A stretch of 64,000 nt of DNA from Halichondria panicea (lineage: Eukaryota; Porifera; Demospongiae; Suberitida; Halichondriidae): the NCBI RefSeq assembly GCF_963675165.1, contig NC_087382.1:186001-250000 (forward strand), given 5' to 3'. Position numbers and translations under genes: made by a program. The notes below the pieces were generated by a model that saw only the letters and a program-made list of their open reading frames with translations, did not search any database and was not told the origin of the DNA. This document shows positions 13,287-25,100 of the stretch, in pieces. Within the stretch, counting starts at the first letter, position 1; every line of letters starts with the position of its first letter.

Positions 13287-16200
13287 ATGAATAAACTAAG
13301 TTTGCTATTCGTCGTCAATGTGGCAACACTGGTTTGCTTGCTACAAGTTCAGAGCTGTCAAGGATGGTCAGCAGGTGATATTCTCTTCAAGTATCAGGGG
13401 AAATACAAACACCACGAAGAGTGGAGATGGTGGAAGACAACACATGCGAAAAATTATGCGTCTCACCAAGAAGAGCTTGAGAGGCATTTGATATGGCTGT
13501 CTAATAGGAAGTATATCGAGCAACACAATGCCAATTCACATATCTTTGGGTTCACTCTGGCTATGAACTATTGGGGAGATATGGTAAGTAATAATTCAGA
13601 AATTTGAGACTCTTGGCACCCGATAGATTCTTTATACAACTCTAAGAAAAGTAATCAGTTAGAAATATGAACCAGATAAAAACATAAATCGATTCTTCAT
13701 TTCTGTGTTAGAGATAAGCAGAAATATAAAAGGTCTCAGTCCAATGCAGTTGAGATTATTGACACTAACGCAATACATTGAACACACAGACTGATTCAGA
13801 GTACAATGACGTTCACAAGAGCTATGAGCCAACAAACAAAAAGCTGGTTTCAAACTTTCCCGTGTTTGAGACACCACAGAACCTGACGTACCCGGACAGC
13901 TTGGACTGGAGAACAAAGGGAGCCGTGGGGAGCATCAAGGACCAGGTTCGTCTAGTCGCCTAGGAGATAGTGGCTATATATAGCCTTATTATTGAGCTTG
14001 TAATCAAATAATGATTATAATTATAAGCAATGTTTGTTATTATGTCTATTGTTACATTGTTATTGAGTTTTGTCTCGGAGTTCAAGTTGCGTGGTCATGC
14101 ATCATTGCAATTCAAGTATATCAGGGGAAATACAAACGTTGTGCAGTCATACATCATTGTTCATGATTCCACCATGTATAATGTATAGATGGCGTATCAG
14201 TGTGGTTCAAGCTATGCGTTTGGGGCAATCGGTGCATTGGAAGGAGCTAATGCTCTGGCAAATGGACAACTTGTCTCACTCAGTGAGCAGAACATTCTGG
14301 ATTGCTCAGGTTAGTATCATCCTAACTTACCTATTATGGTAACAGTCAACTAGAGGGCTAAAATTGATGTGAATGAATGGTATACAAGCAAGAAACAACA
14401 ACAGATTCTATTCACCTCATTCATACCACATGCATTCCTTTGTACCCCAGTTCCATATGGAAACTTTGGGTGCAGTGGTGGTAACGTATACAACACATTC
14501 ATGTACGTCATAGCCAATAGTGGCGTGGACACAGAGGACAGCTACTATTACAAAGGAAGGGTGAGTTGACAAGGTGGTGACATGGGTCTCAATAACAGAG
14601 TGCATTCCATAGACCATGTTGCATCAGGTGTCTTCAATGCATGCAGACGGTGGCAAAATGCAATTACATACAGTATAGAAAAGCAGAAGTGATGTCAAAA
14701 ATCTCATACCTTGTGCATGTTGTGCATGAAGCAATGGGCATCGAAGTGATAATATAGACGACTATAATAGCATACTTTATAGAGAGGTGGTCTGAAGGCA
14801 ATTTACAACTTATAGCTTTATATATATAGGTAATGACAATTATCCATGTTCACAGCAAGATGAATGCAGCTACTCTAGCAACAATAGAGGAGCCAAAATG
14901 TCAGGAATAGTGAGAATCAAGAGTGGGGATGAGAGCTCACTAATGGCAGCAGTTACTAGCGTGGGACCAGTGGCCGTGGCCGTGGATGCTAGCTCAAATG
15001 CTTTCAGGGTGTGTTTTAATTACAACAAATATTTGAATTGAGTATACCCTCTCAAAGATATCCTGTCCAACTATCTTATTTATGGACTTTACAGACTAAT
15101 TATTTGCATAATTAGAAATTGGGCTACTTGGTGTTGCGGTAACTGTCATGTTATACATACACACAAGCTTATATAAAATAAGATGTTAGAGTAATCACAC
15201 ACAAAATATTCTTACAGTATTATTCCAGTGGAGTTTTTGATTCATCAAGATGCTCAAGCTCTAGCTCCACTCATTTCATGGTCGTCACTGGCTATGGAAC
15301 AACCAACGGCAAAGACTATTGGCTAGTCAAAAACAGGTGAGATGAGCAGACACACATGCATGCACGGCTAAACACATGCATCTGTACAATAATGTTAATC
15401 TGTGAATGTGGAGATGGAACTGTATAATTATATATGTATATATATATAATAATATATATAGTTTTTTATCAAGCAACCATGTACAAGTTATTTATGTAGC
15501 TTTGGCTATACAGCCATGCATCCAATCATAAGTCTCCATGGCTTTGTTGCCCTGGTAATGGAGAACCGTGCATGTATGCATGAATGCATTACACAGTAAA
15601 TCACGTTCTACTACATGCCTACATATACATGAGGTATGGTTCACATTTAAGAGACGAAAACTTATAAAACCATCTTATAGGTGGTCTGAGATCATATTAA
15701 AAAGCTTCCCACACATAGGTGTGGTAGTTTTGAATTCCTTGAGTAATAAATGTGAGTACCTGACATAATTATGGTCATGCCTTGCTGAGACTAGCTGATC
15801 GAAACCTCGATCTTTATAACAGTGAATCTTTATAATTACAGGTGTAGTACCCGCTATATAGAGTCCATGACTTATTGTGATGTCTTTGACTAGAAAAAGG
15901 GAAACCCGAATTGATGGAGGCTACGTACAATGGCAATGTAGGGTTATGCCTAAGGCACGCAACTATAGGACTAGGGAAACAAGCATGATTTGTTTAGACT
16001 TATGTACCAATAAACAAAGTAGATGGGAAATTCAATATCTCCATAAAACACCTCTACCAAGCAAGACATTATAGTTACATCAATGTAAATCAGAATATCT
16101 CAAAAAACACGTCATAGGTTATTTAACTGTATACATGCATGTACATAATGTTAACGAGAGTCACATTGCAATTTGTCTATTGTCTATTCACATACATACA

Positions 16201-16321
16201 CACACTGCTGCATGGTGACAGCTGGAGCTCAAATTGGGGCATGAATGGATACATCATGATGACCAGAGGCAACTACAACCAGTGCGGCATAGCAACAGAC
16301 GCATCCTACCCCACTCTCTAA
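13287..16321 (+). CDS. Silicatein 1 (catalytic-Ser cathepsin-L-like enzyme)
   Basis: Seven exons, all phases consistent: 13287-13583, 13790-13945, 14189-14309, 14451-14560, 14856-15008, 15218-15336 and 16222-16321; 351 residues. Signal peptide about 1-25. I29 prodomain follows with an ERFNIN-like helix ([20 protein letters not shown]). The mature enzyme starts near LDWRTKGAV. The papain catalytic Cys is replaced by Ser159 (CGSSYAF), with His298 and Asn318 (KNSW) retained: the silicatein triad. A run of five serines just before the His is a silicatein hallmark. The end is ATDASYPTL. Silicateins condense silica and form the axial filament of demosponge spicules. Oddities: exon 3 adds MAYQ between the conserved DQ and CG, where two residues are usual, and the usual NHA at the active His reads THF. 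Either a divergent paralogue or an acceptor I placed differently from the cell. Confidence 0.93.
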
Positions 16322-17077
16322 CACAACTGCACTGCAATATTAGACATGTTAATAGTGAATAGAATACATGTGTTCTCGTGACTAAAACTTGTGTCTGTAC
16401 AGTGCTGTGAATAGGGACTTAGAATAGTGTATAAATCAATTATTATGCGATCATTAATTGTACTTCCTCAAATGTTGGGTATAATGACTTACAGTATAGG
16501 ATTAGATCAATATACTTCTTATTACAGTCATGCACTGCCAGACATAACATAACAAACTTTAAGCTATAATATTTATGGCAACAAGTTGCTAATAGATATA
16601 ATTATTATACACATGGGAAGTATACATGCATGGGAAAAGTGCCTCAGTCACTTGTAGTAGTATACCCTCGCTATACACTCGGGATACTAAATCAGTGCCT
16701 TTGGGCTTCTAAATCCCATATAGACACCTCCAAAACAGCTATTATTATGTACAAAAATCACGCATAACAGATTTGACAAATGACGCAATTGGCAAGTTTT
16801 TTATTTGGCTGCATAATGTATTATTCATGCGTTTTACTGGGAGTAAAAGTAAGCTAACACTCGCATTGGCAACTTTTAATTTTGGCGACCCTCACCTTGG
16901 TTCACCAGATCACCAAAACTGTTTCGTTGCCAAATTTACTACTATAACTATACAGTTTCTGGTATTCATTGTGGAATGCTAGGGCACGCCAGAACAATTA
17001 CAAAAGTTTGCAGCGTGCATTTGTGGATATGATTAACACAAGAGAACCTGTATGCTGTTAAGTCTCTGTCCTAAACA

Positions 17078-17263
17078 CTTCGAGCATTCAAGAGACAATG
17101 TATATACTAGTGAATCCAACCATGCATTATGAATGGGACACCTCCACCACAAAAAAAAACATTTCAACACATCTTCACTAAACTTCGAGCATTCAAGAGA
17201 CAATGTATATACTAGTGAATCCAACAATGCATTATGAATGGGACACCTCCACCACAAAAAAGG
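17078..17263. repeat. Two-copy direct repeat, period 105 bp
   Basis: The segment starting CTTCGAGCATTCAAGAGACA occurs at 17078 and again at 17183. Each copy is about 80 bp, nearly identical, and ends CACCTCCACCACAAAAAA. An open frame on the minus strand across it is repetitive and looks non-coding. Confidence 0.85.
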
Positions 17264-17348
17264 CTTTGTATCTCTGTACAACTACTCATTTGTTCAACCA
17301 CTGTTTAACAAATAATGCAGCTCTCAATGCACGTACAAGGGACACATC

Positions 17349-17356
17349 TATAAAAG
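17349..17356 (+). promoter_or_regulatory. TATA box of silicatein 2
   Basis: TATAAAAG lies 118 bp upstream of the ATG of silicatein 2. That is compatible with a leader of about 85-90 bases. Confidence 0.5.
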
Positions 17357-17466
17357 AGCATTAACTGAAGTCAGTGCCAATCAGAGTGCCAAGTAACTTC
17401 ACAAGTACTATAGATATAGACGAAAGAAATTTCACTTAATAGCTAGTAAACCGTCAACTAAAAATC

Positions 17467-20335
17467 ATGACATCGTATCTCCTACTACTCATCTTGACGC
17501 TTGCAAGTTTCTATTTTTGCGAATGCTCCCCATTTCCAAGCCCATCACCCCCAGATCCCACACCTCCGGGTCCGAGACCGCCAGGTGCAGACGGAAAAAA
17601 AGCTCTGCCTACTCAACCAACGAGCGAGCTGACCTACACTCAAGAGTGGAGCAACTGGAAGGTGGAAAATGAGAGGGGATATGTGAATGACAAAGAGGAG
17701 CTGTTTAGGAGAGACGTGTGGTTAGCTAATAAGATGTTTATCGAGCAGCACAACTTGAAAAAGGCACAGGAGTCTGGATACCATTTAGCCATGAATCAGT
17801 TTGGAGATTTGGTGAGTTTTTATGCATGAAAGTGTTGTAGCCTAACTTACAATGCAACTGTACAGAAACAGATTATACTATAGCTACCAACCACACATAG
17901 CATAAGAAAGTTTGATAGTGCATACATATGGGAGTCATTTAATTCAACTATTATAATTATGTGCAGTACAATTTATACACAGACATACTCAGAATGGAAG
18001 AACTACTATTTATCTCAGTACAAGCATGATAACTTTACTACCAGTGCCAATGTCGTTAAGAGATTGACAACCAAGGGTGGGCCGAACCCTTTCCCTGAGG
18101 CATTGGACTGGAGGAACAAGAATGCAGTTAGTCCCGTCAAAAACCAGGTGGGTGTACTCTTCGACGACGGTATAATTATGTGTATTTGTTCAGAAGTGAG
18201 AAATGGTTATAGAAGTAAATTACCGTATGCTATATACGTATACGTACTAAAACAATGTGCAATACGCAACTAAAAGCGTGCACTAATACGGAAATCACAG
18301 TATAGGAATGCAATCAGTGCAATTAGTTGAGAAGACAGTGCAAAAGTAGCATTTGCTCCTTTAACGTTTTGAGATGTGCTGCAGCTAAATGACCACCATT
18401 ATAAATGATACACCCACTAACAGGACAAGTGTGGAAGCAGCTACGCGTTCAGTGCCATTGGAGCGCTAGAGGGAGCAGCATCTCTGGCAAAAGACAAGCT
18501 AATCATTCTCAGCGAGCAAAACATCATCGACTGCTCGGGTAAAGAAGATTTCTGCATAGTAAAAGTGAATGCTATCAATGGATCCTATACGGTGTTGATG
18601 CCTATACACACAAAAATACATGTGACTACAAAGATAGCTACTATTCACATCATAATTAGCCTCCCCTCGTTCAATTTGGTTTTGACACATGCAGTTCCTT
18701 ACGGCAACCACGGCTGCAATAGTGGTACAGTGCAGAAAGCCTATCAGTATGTGATCAGTGTTGGAGGTGTGGACACGGCAGACTCATATCCTTACTCCAA
18801 CAAAGTCAGTCTGGCTTAATAATTATAGTGGAACCCCTTTTTAATGGCTACTTCTTAAAAAGGCCGTTGAACAGTATATTGGCCGAAACGCATGAATGTG
18901 AGAGGTTCCACTGTTAGCTGGTAAGTATGTTAGTGAAGCAATTCCTATAAGAGGCTTTTCAGAGAACGTAAACATCAATAAAAGCAGAGCCTATATATAT
19001 ATGGCTATATAATTATGATTACTGTATCCCATAATCGTATGCAGCAAGAGACATGCCACTACAGAAAAGAGGCATCAGGTATAGCAATGTCAGGGATAGT
19101 TAGTCTGCCTCCTGGCAGTGAGAAAGAGCTACTGGCAGCTGTCGCCACGGTAGGACCAGTATCAGTCTCAGTGGATGGAAGCTCCAATGCATTCCGAGTA
19201 TGTGCAATTAATATAGCAAAAAATGATAATTATACTGGGCAATGAATACTACGTACCTCGATCTGTACTAAATAGAAGATTGGATGTGCCATCCCCTACA
19301 TTGCATAATAGCATTAAATGGAGCAAACACATGCATGATAATATGGTAAGGGCGTGTAAAAGAAGAGATTGAGGGCATGCAACTCAATATGTAGTACACG
19401 TAGCTTGCAGAATTCAAATGTGGGTGGACGAATGTGAATTTGCATGCTGAGTGGAAATTTCTAATTCGTACACATTCATCTGCCCACGTTTGAATTCTGC
19501 TGTTTTGCTGTTGCATGACCTCTCTTCTTTTATATGCCCTTGATAATAGAATACATAAAACCTTAGAGAGGCATTATATACACACGTACCTCTCAGTGAT
19601 GCGTCATACATCAACTATAATTTCCGCTCACCATCATGACTCCTCTTTCCTCCTCCCTTACAGTTCTATGCCGGTGGAGTGTTCAATACAATCAACTGCT
19701 CCACCACCACTCTCAATCATGCAATGGTGGTGACTGGGTACGGGGTGGCCAAGACGGGACAAAAATACTGGCTCGTCAAAAACAGGTACATACCTATAGA
19801 AAGAATTAGAGCGCATACGTGGCTTGAACTTCTGATTATAACCCCAGTACTGAATAATTACAAAGCGATTGCTTTCTGCATGTCCAGGAGCTAAATAGAG
19901 GTACAGTGGAACAATAATTATAGGATATTTTAGGTCCGGTAATTTATTTATTGCAAAAATAATGTGTGATAATTATAGCGGGTATATTTCGAGGGTATAA
20001 ACTTTCGTTTTAATGACCATTAGAAAGGCTTTGTCGGATTTAATTTTCGCGGAATAGCAACATTTGGGCAGCATGCATGCATGCGATATTAATATGTGTG
20101 TATAAATGTTCGCGGTACAGGCTTAATCAGCGAAAACCGCGAACATTTATATTCTTGAAATATACCCGCTATATATGGTAGTTTACATACATTCATTTTA
20201 AATTAATAATTATCATTGTCTTTTTCATCATACAGTTGGGGTCCAAGCTGGGGTGATGGCGGCTACATTCTCATGGTCAAGGACAACTTCAATCAGTGCG
20301 GCATAGCAACAGATGCAGCTTATCCAACTCTATGA
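17467..20335 (+). CDS. Silicatein 2 with Pro-rich N-terminal insert
   Basis: Seven exons in the same order and phases as silicatein 1: 17467-17811, 17983-18147, 18424-18538, 18695-18804, 19045-19197, 19664-19785 and 20236-20335; 369 residues. Signal peptide about 1-20 ([16 protein letters not shown]). An unusual Pro-rich stretch (about 21-45, [16 protein letters not shown]) then precedes the I29 prodomain ([14 protein letters not shown]). The mature domain starts near LDWRNKNAV. Putative triad: Ser176 (CGSSYAF), His315 ([11 protein letters not shown]) and Asn336 (KNSW). The end is ATDAAYPTL. Instead of the serine run before the His it has CSTTTLNH. The cathepsin GCxGG motif reads GCNSG. Tandem position and identical intron placement show that both genes come from a local duplication, but they are well diverged, so it is not recent. 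Confidence 0.93.
18826..18913. repeat. Small inverted repeat, AGTGGAACC ends
   Basis: It begins AGTGGAACCCC and ends with the complementary GAGAGGTTCCACTG, inside intron 4 of silicatein 2. Similar ends (ACAGTGGAACTT, ACAGTGGAACCTCTGTTAA) appear at 49944 and 57868. This end type is common among Tc1/pogo-derived MITEs. Confidence 0.5.
19347..19541. repeat. Hairpin element in silicatein 2 intron 5
   Basis: The left arm (AAGGGCGTGTAAAAGAAGAG, then GCAGAATTCAAATGTGGG) is mirrored by the right arm (CCCACGTTTGAATTCTGC, then CTCTTCTTTTATATGCCCTT). Confidence 0.7.
19973..20180. repeat. Hairpin MITE in silicatein 2 intron 6
   Basis: It ends in AATATACCCGCTATATATGGTA and begins with a complementary TATAGCGGGTATATTTCGAG. 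The interior has paired TATAAATGTTCGCGG / CCGCGAACATTTATA segments. Same family as 30776-30970. Confidence 0.75.
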
Positions 20336-20664
20336 TCCTGCAGCATGCAAAATACGTCAAAACATTAATTACAGCTATATAATTATAGGAGCGATAACTA
20401 CTTGTACAATAAATAGTAGGATTATATAAACCTGCACCCTCAATTCAATGTTACTGATACTTTGTTAACCTCTCCTATATGGATATATCTGCACTGGGTG
20501 ACTGCATGAGAGATTGACTGACCCTAGCCCCTCCACACAATTAATGGGGGTCAGTAGTCCATTAACTGCACAAGTTGCAAGAATGAGGTGGGTGGGGCTC
20601 AGTCCATGCATTTATCTGACATCAAGGGGCCTTGATGTCTATAGCTGCATGCACACATTAAGAT

Positions 20665-20915
20665 GAAGGATATAGCCAACCTGCTGATGGTATAGGTGTG
20701 TTGACAATATGGTGGCTGGACAGGGCTCCAAGAGATGATCAAGAACTGTGTACAGTATCTCTACCTGCCCTTGAAGTGAACATTGTGGAGGATCCTCCTA
20801 ATGGAAGGATTCTAATGGACTCCAGTTACTATCAGGTTGCTCCCACCGAACTCTAATCCAGTGTGGCAAGCAGTGGACCTTGATGATAACAATCCATCTG
20901 GGACCCAATCATCAG
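20665..20915 (+). pseudogene. Broken signal-peptide exon, copy 1
   Basis: Nearly identical to 26530-26790. It lost the reading frame by an extra G in the GTGGCTGGACAGG stretch. A second shift lies before the PPNSNPVWQAV segment, which ends at a conserved GTAAG donor (20909). The ends of the two copies bracket the receptor gene as direct repeats. Confidence 0.7.
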
Positions 20916-20984
20916 TAAGTAATTTGTAATTTTATAGCTAGAGCATAAACAGTACAAATTGCCCTACAGTCAAGATAAAGACAG

Positions 20985-21675
20985 ATATTGCACTAGTCTT
21001 GTGAGCAGCCGTCTAAGGGGGGAAGGACGTCTGGTTAAAGTGGCCGCTTTTCCGTGATACTCACGAATGTGACATGTGACATGTGTATGAATATCGTTAT
21101 TACTGTTGTCATAACACGTCACTATAATTGATGAATTAATTGATTATGACAAGTATTGCCAGAACAAAAGCACAGTATTTTAATAATCTTCAAAGAGTAT
21201 TGTGCTCTATACAAGAAGAAAGAATAGTACAGGTCCCACTACAGGACGCATTGTTCCCTCAAGAGCTACTCCCAATAAACACGTTTCTACCATTCACAAC
21301 ATTTCTTTCACTAAACTTTTACAGCAAGCTTTTGATTGGGTTTGAGCTCCTTATAACCTAGCCTCGTTCCCAGGCCGATCCGTCTCCAATTGAACGCTAG
21401 GTAGACTCCTAGTACTTATAACCTAGCGTTATGACAGCAACACTATCAGGAATAGCAGCAGAGTAATTTTGTGTGTGACAGTAATCTAGCTTCTAGATCT
21501 AGCTTATCTTTATAGCGCACAACACTTCCTTTCTACATGTTATGTAAAACCACACCTAGAACATTAGAAATCTGGCAATCCGATTGACGGGCTCATGGAA
21601 ATGCAGCCACATCGATCAGACGTCCTTTCCCCTTATAGACGGCTGTTTGCGAGACTAATATTGCACCCGACGCTG
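20985..21675. repeat. Inverted-repeat element of about 690 bp
   Basis: The left end (GTGAGCAGCCGTCTAAGGGG then GGACGTCTGG) is matched in reverse at the right end (CAGACGTCCTTTCCCCTTAT then AGACGGCTGTTTGCGAGAC). The interior shows no transposase, so it is probably non-autonomous. Confidence 0.65.
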
Positions 21676-21829
21676 AGGCTGCCACTCTACTCTCAGGACA
21701 ACTTTGAGTACCAATATCTCTTATCTTGTTCTCACACACTCAGCTGCCATCATTGGTACAATATTTCATGATAAGTACAAAAGCTGACATTGTGACATCA
21801 GAACTGATTAACATGTGAGGTGCATGTAC

Positions 21830-22150
21830 AGGAAATTGCTTTTGTCAACGATACACTTGGAGGGTGTATATATGCACACAGTCAACCACAGCATGCAGTG
21901 TCAGCCCTTAGTAAAGAATGAAGAGTTGTACTATTGCCCAGGATTGTTGCTACTCGCTGTGCTACAGGAAATTGCTACAGGAAATTACTTTTGTTGACAA
22001 TACACTTGGAGGGTTTACATCTGCACACAATCAACTATACTGCATGCCACTGCATGCAGTATAGTTGATTGTGTGAGCTCTTGGCTGCAGTTAGTAAAGA
22101 ATGAAGAGTTGTACTATTGCCGCAGGATTGTTGCTACTCACTGTGCTACT
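21830..22150 (+). repeat. Tandem duplication of the receptor first exon and leader
   Basis: The block CTTTTGTCAACGATACACTT through ATGAAGAGTTGTACTATTGC occurs at about 21838-21965 and again at 21988-22150. In the first copy the signal sequence is damaged by a missing base after TATTGC. The second copy starts the intact gene. Confidence 0.75.
22024..22075. repeat. Near-perfect 52-bp palindrome
   Basis: CACACAATCAACTATACTGC is followed after a short loop by the reverse complement ending GTTGATTGTGTG. It lies about 25 bp upstream of the receptor ATG and is absent from the neighbouring duplicate. Confidence 0.85.
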
Positions 22151-25100
22151 ACAAGCCAGAGCATGTCCAGTACTTAAAAGAGATGTAAATTGTAAAGACA
22201 ACTATGGTAAACAAAATTAATGTCTACAAATTATAGCTCAGTGAAAATGTTGTTTTCTGTGATGTTGATGTCAGTAGACTATACTGATACACACTCTCTC
22301 CCTATGCAGACTTTTCCCTCTCCCCCCTCCCCCTCCTATTGGCTAGTCATCCAGAGAGTGTGTTAGCATCGCATGGATCCACTGTCTCCTTCAATTGTTC
22401 CATAGCCACTGTCCCTGTTGTCATCAATGGTGCATTGCACACCTTTCCTATCTTATGGCGCCTCAATGGCAGCTTTGGTGATTACCCCACACACTGGACT
22501 ATAGTGGAGGAGCCTAGCGCAAGCACCCTCACTGTGCACAACATCTCACACAGTGATGATGGCTATTATGAGTGCATGGCGGGGGATGGGCTCAATAGCA
22601 CTGGACAGTACGCTAGTATCACTGTGAGCAAGAGAGCCTGGCTCAACACACCAGGATATGGTAAGTAAGTGTAGAGCTTCTCACATTCCTATACAGTTCA
22701 CTTCTGGGAATGAAGCCCCTTTATTATAGTCAGTATAAGGCATCACTTAATCTTCTTATGTGTATATTATTATACGTGTACGTATACGTGTGTGTGTGTG
22801 TGTGTGTACGTGTACAGGTATCAGTGGTTGTGTGTATTACGTGCAGGTAATGGTGGTGTGGCCCCTGTCCTTGGTTTGGAGCACAAAGACATACATAAAC
22901 TGGAGGGTCTGGATCAAACACACTTCATAGAGGAGTGCAGAGTTACTGGGTCCAACCAAACCCTCTACTGGTACAAGGATGGTGTTGATATCACTCAGTA
23001 CTATGATGTCAACACTGGAATACTCGTCTATAATCAGACTATTGACCCTAACGTACACGGTGTGTATCAGTGCTTTGTGGAGAATGAGGCAGGCAGTGAC
23101 TACGTTAACTTCAGAGCACTGCCCAGATGTGAGTGTTATAACCATTACCACCATCACTATCTTATAATGATCCCCTCACAGACTTTGCTGACCCACCTAG
23201 TAACTTCAGTTGTGTAGCTGTGGACAGAGAGGACAACCACCAGTTACCAAGCCTGCTAGTGTCCTGGGATTCCCCTCCTCTCATCTCTGGAGGTCTCAAG
23301 GACGATCACAAGTACTTTGTTAGAGTACAAAACGAGTGTTATAATGTTGGGAGCTCTACGTGTGCTGTGATAGAACTCATACAAGATGATATTGGTGTGA
23401 TGTGCTCTGTATTCCTGGACCTGAAGCCACTTGATGATGTCATTGCAGGAGGTGTGGCAACAGTGTATGTTCACACTGCTGAGCAGAGGAGAACTTGTAA
23501 GTCCGTTCAGTATCACATACCTGCCAACCTCTTATACTAAATCTACTTGGTAAAATCAAAGATAAGTTCTGCTTGAAAATATAGATCTACTTTAAAATGT
23601 GTGCTTGATCAACACATAAATTGATCATTTGAAAATGGAGGGCTACTGTCTGTATCACTGTTATGCTAGGGTGAGGTACAGTAGAGCTGACCAAGACACA
23701 TACTACTAAGTGACTTTTATATTAGATCTACTTTGGAATGTTTAGATGTGCAGTATTTACGACGTTTTTAGTGCTTGAAAATATACCCCTTAGCCAGGAT
23801 ACAGGAACTGAGGAGATACCATTTTTGAGAGATAGTTGGCAGGTCGGTGTGCGTTCAGTGTTTCAGTATTGTCATGGATACTATACCCTCTCCCCCCTAA
23901 CAGCTAATCCTGTCCTTGAACTAAGAGTCAACTGCTCCTCTAGTAATGTGACAGTGTATCTACCATCTCCTGAGTTACCTTCCTTTGTGTGTGTGAAGGA
24001 GATTCACTTGTGGGCCCTTTGCCTCCACCAAGAATCCATATACAGGGTATAGGTGGCTCAATATACATGTATACAGTTGTCCATTCACATATCTTTACAA
24101 CAGACTTCTCTCGATATTAATCGGCGTTTTGTGTGTGATGGGAATCCATTCACTCTGGACATAGCACCACAACCATTGGGCTCTGTGTGTCTGTTTGGAG
24201 GCAACTACAGGAATGACATTGGTCAATCTGTCATTGTATCATCATCATCATGTTCATTACCACCTGCACCACTAAAGGGAGAGCTGCTGTCCCTGTCCTG
24301 CTCTAGGAATGAGACCAGCTTTACATGGCATGGCAACCACTCAGTGAATGTGTCTGGCACTTGCTACACTCCACAGTTAGACCAAGACTTAGTAAGCCCT
24401 CCCCTCACACATGCACACACACACTATGTCCACTCACCCCCCCACACATGCACACACACACTATGTCCACTCACCCCCCCCACACATGCACACACACACT
24501 GTGTCCACTCACCCACACATGCACCCAGGACCCTATACAGTTGACCCTGGAGTCTATGACAGTGTTTCCTGGGTACCAGTTCACCAAGAACAGTCAGCTG
24601 CTACCACTGGAGAGTGTGTGTATGTACTCCGCCTCCAAAAATATTTCTACTCAGTGCATTGTAATGAGTATGTCTCCAGGTGATTCGATTGTTCAGTTGC
24701 TTTAATTGTTTGCTTCGTGGTAGCTATACGTACAGTATAGTGCACAGTTTACAGTGCGCTAGTACTATACTCAATAGCATGTTTGCATGCACGAGTTTAT
24801 ATGTTATGCAATTAAAGAATATGGTCCCGACTATCATAACCATGGTGGCATCATTATAGTTAGCTATCAAAATTGCCTGAATATGTGTGCCCAAATACGA
24901 TCCATTTTTGTGATCTATATATACCCCCTCCCCCCCCCACACACACTCACAGCCTGTGACCCTGGATTCTATGCCAGTGTGGTACATGGGGAGTGTCTAA
25001 CATGCCCTAGCAACAGCAACAGCACAGCCTCAGGCCTGGCAGAGTGTCCGTGTGATGATGGCTACTACAGAACACCACAAGAAGTGGACCTTCCCTGCAC

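Larger units (their letters stand above)
16322..17466. other. Spacer between silicatein genes
   Basis: About 1.1 kb without a supported gene. It holds a tandem duplication at 17078-17263 and the TATA box of silicatein 2 at 17349. AT-rich otherwise. Confidence 0.6.
20336..22100. other. Spacer upstream of the receptor gene
   Basis: It holds a broken copy of a secreted-protein first exon (about 20665-20915), an inverted-repeat element (about 20985-21675) and a degenerate tandem duplicate of the receptor's own first exon (about 21830-21965). No other gene recognised. Confidence 0.6.

Noticed and set aside
17033-17281. 82-codon minus-strand frame with repeated WWRCPIHNA
   Set aside because: Product of the 105-bp tandem duplication, with no start context or neighbours.
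24325-24544. Extended reading frame past the receptor exon at 24104-24391
   Set aside because: It runs into an intronic minisatellite. A GTAAGC donor and an in-phase downstream exon explain the locus better.
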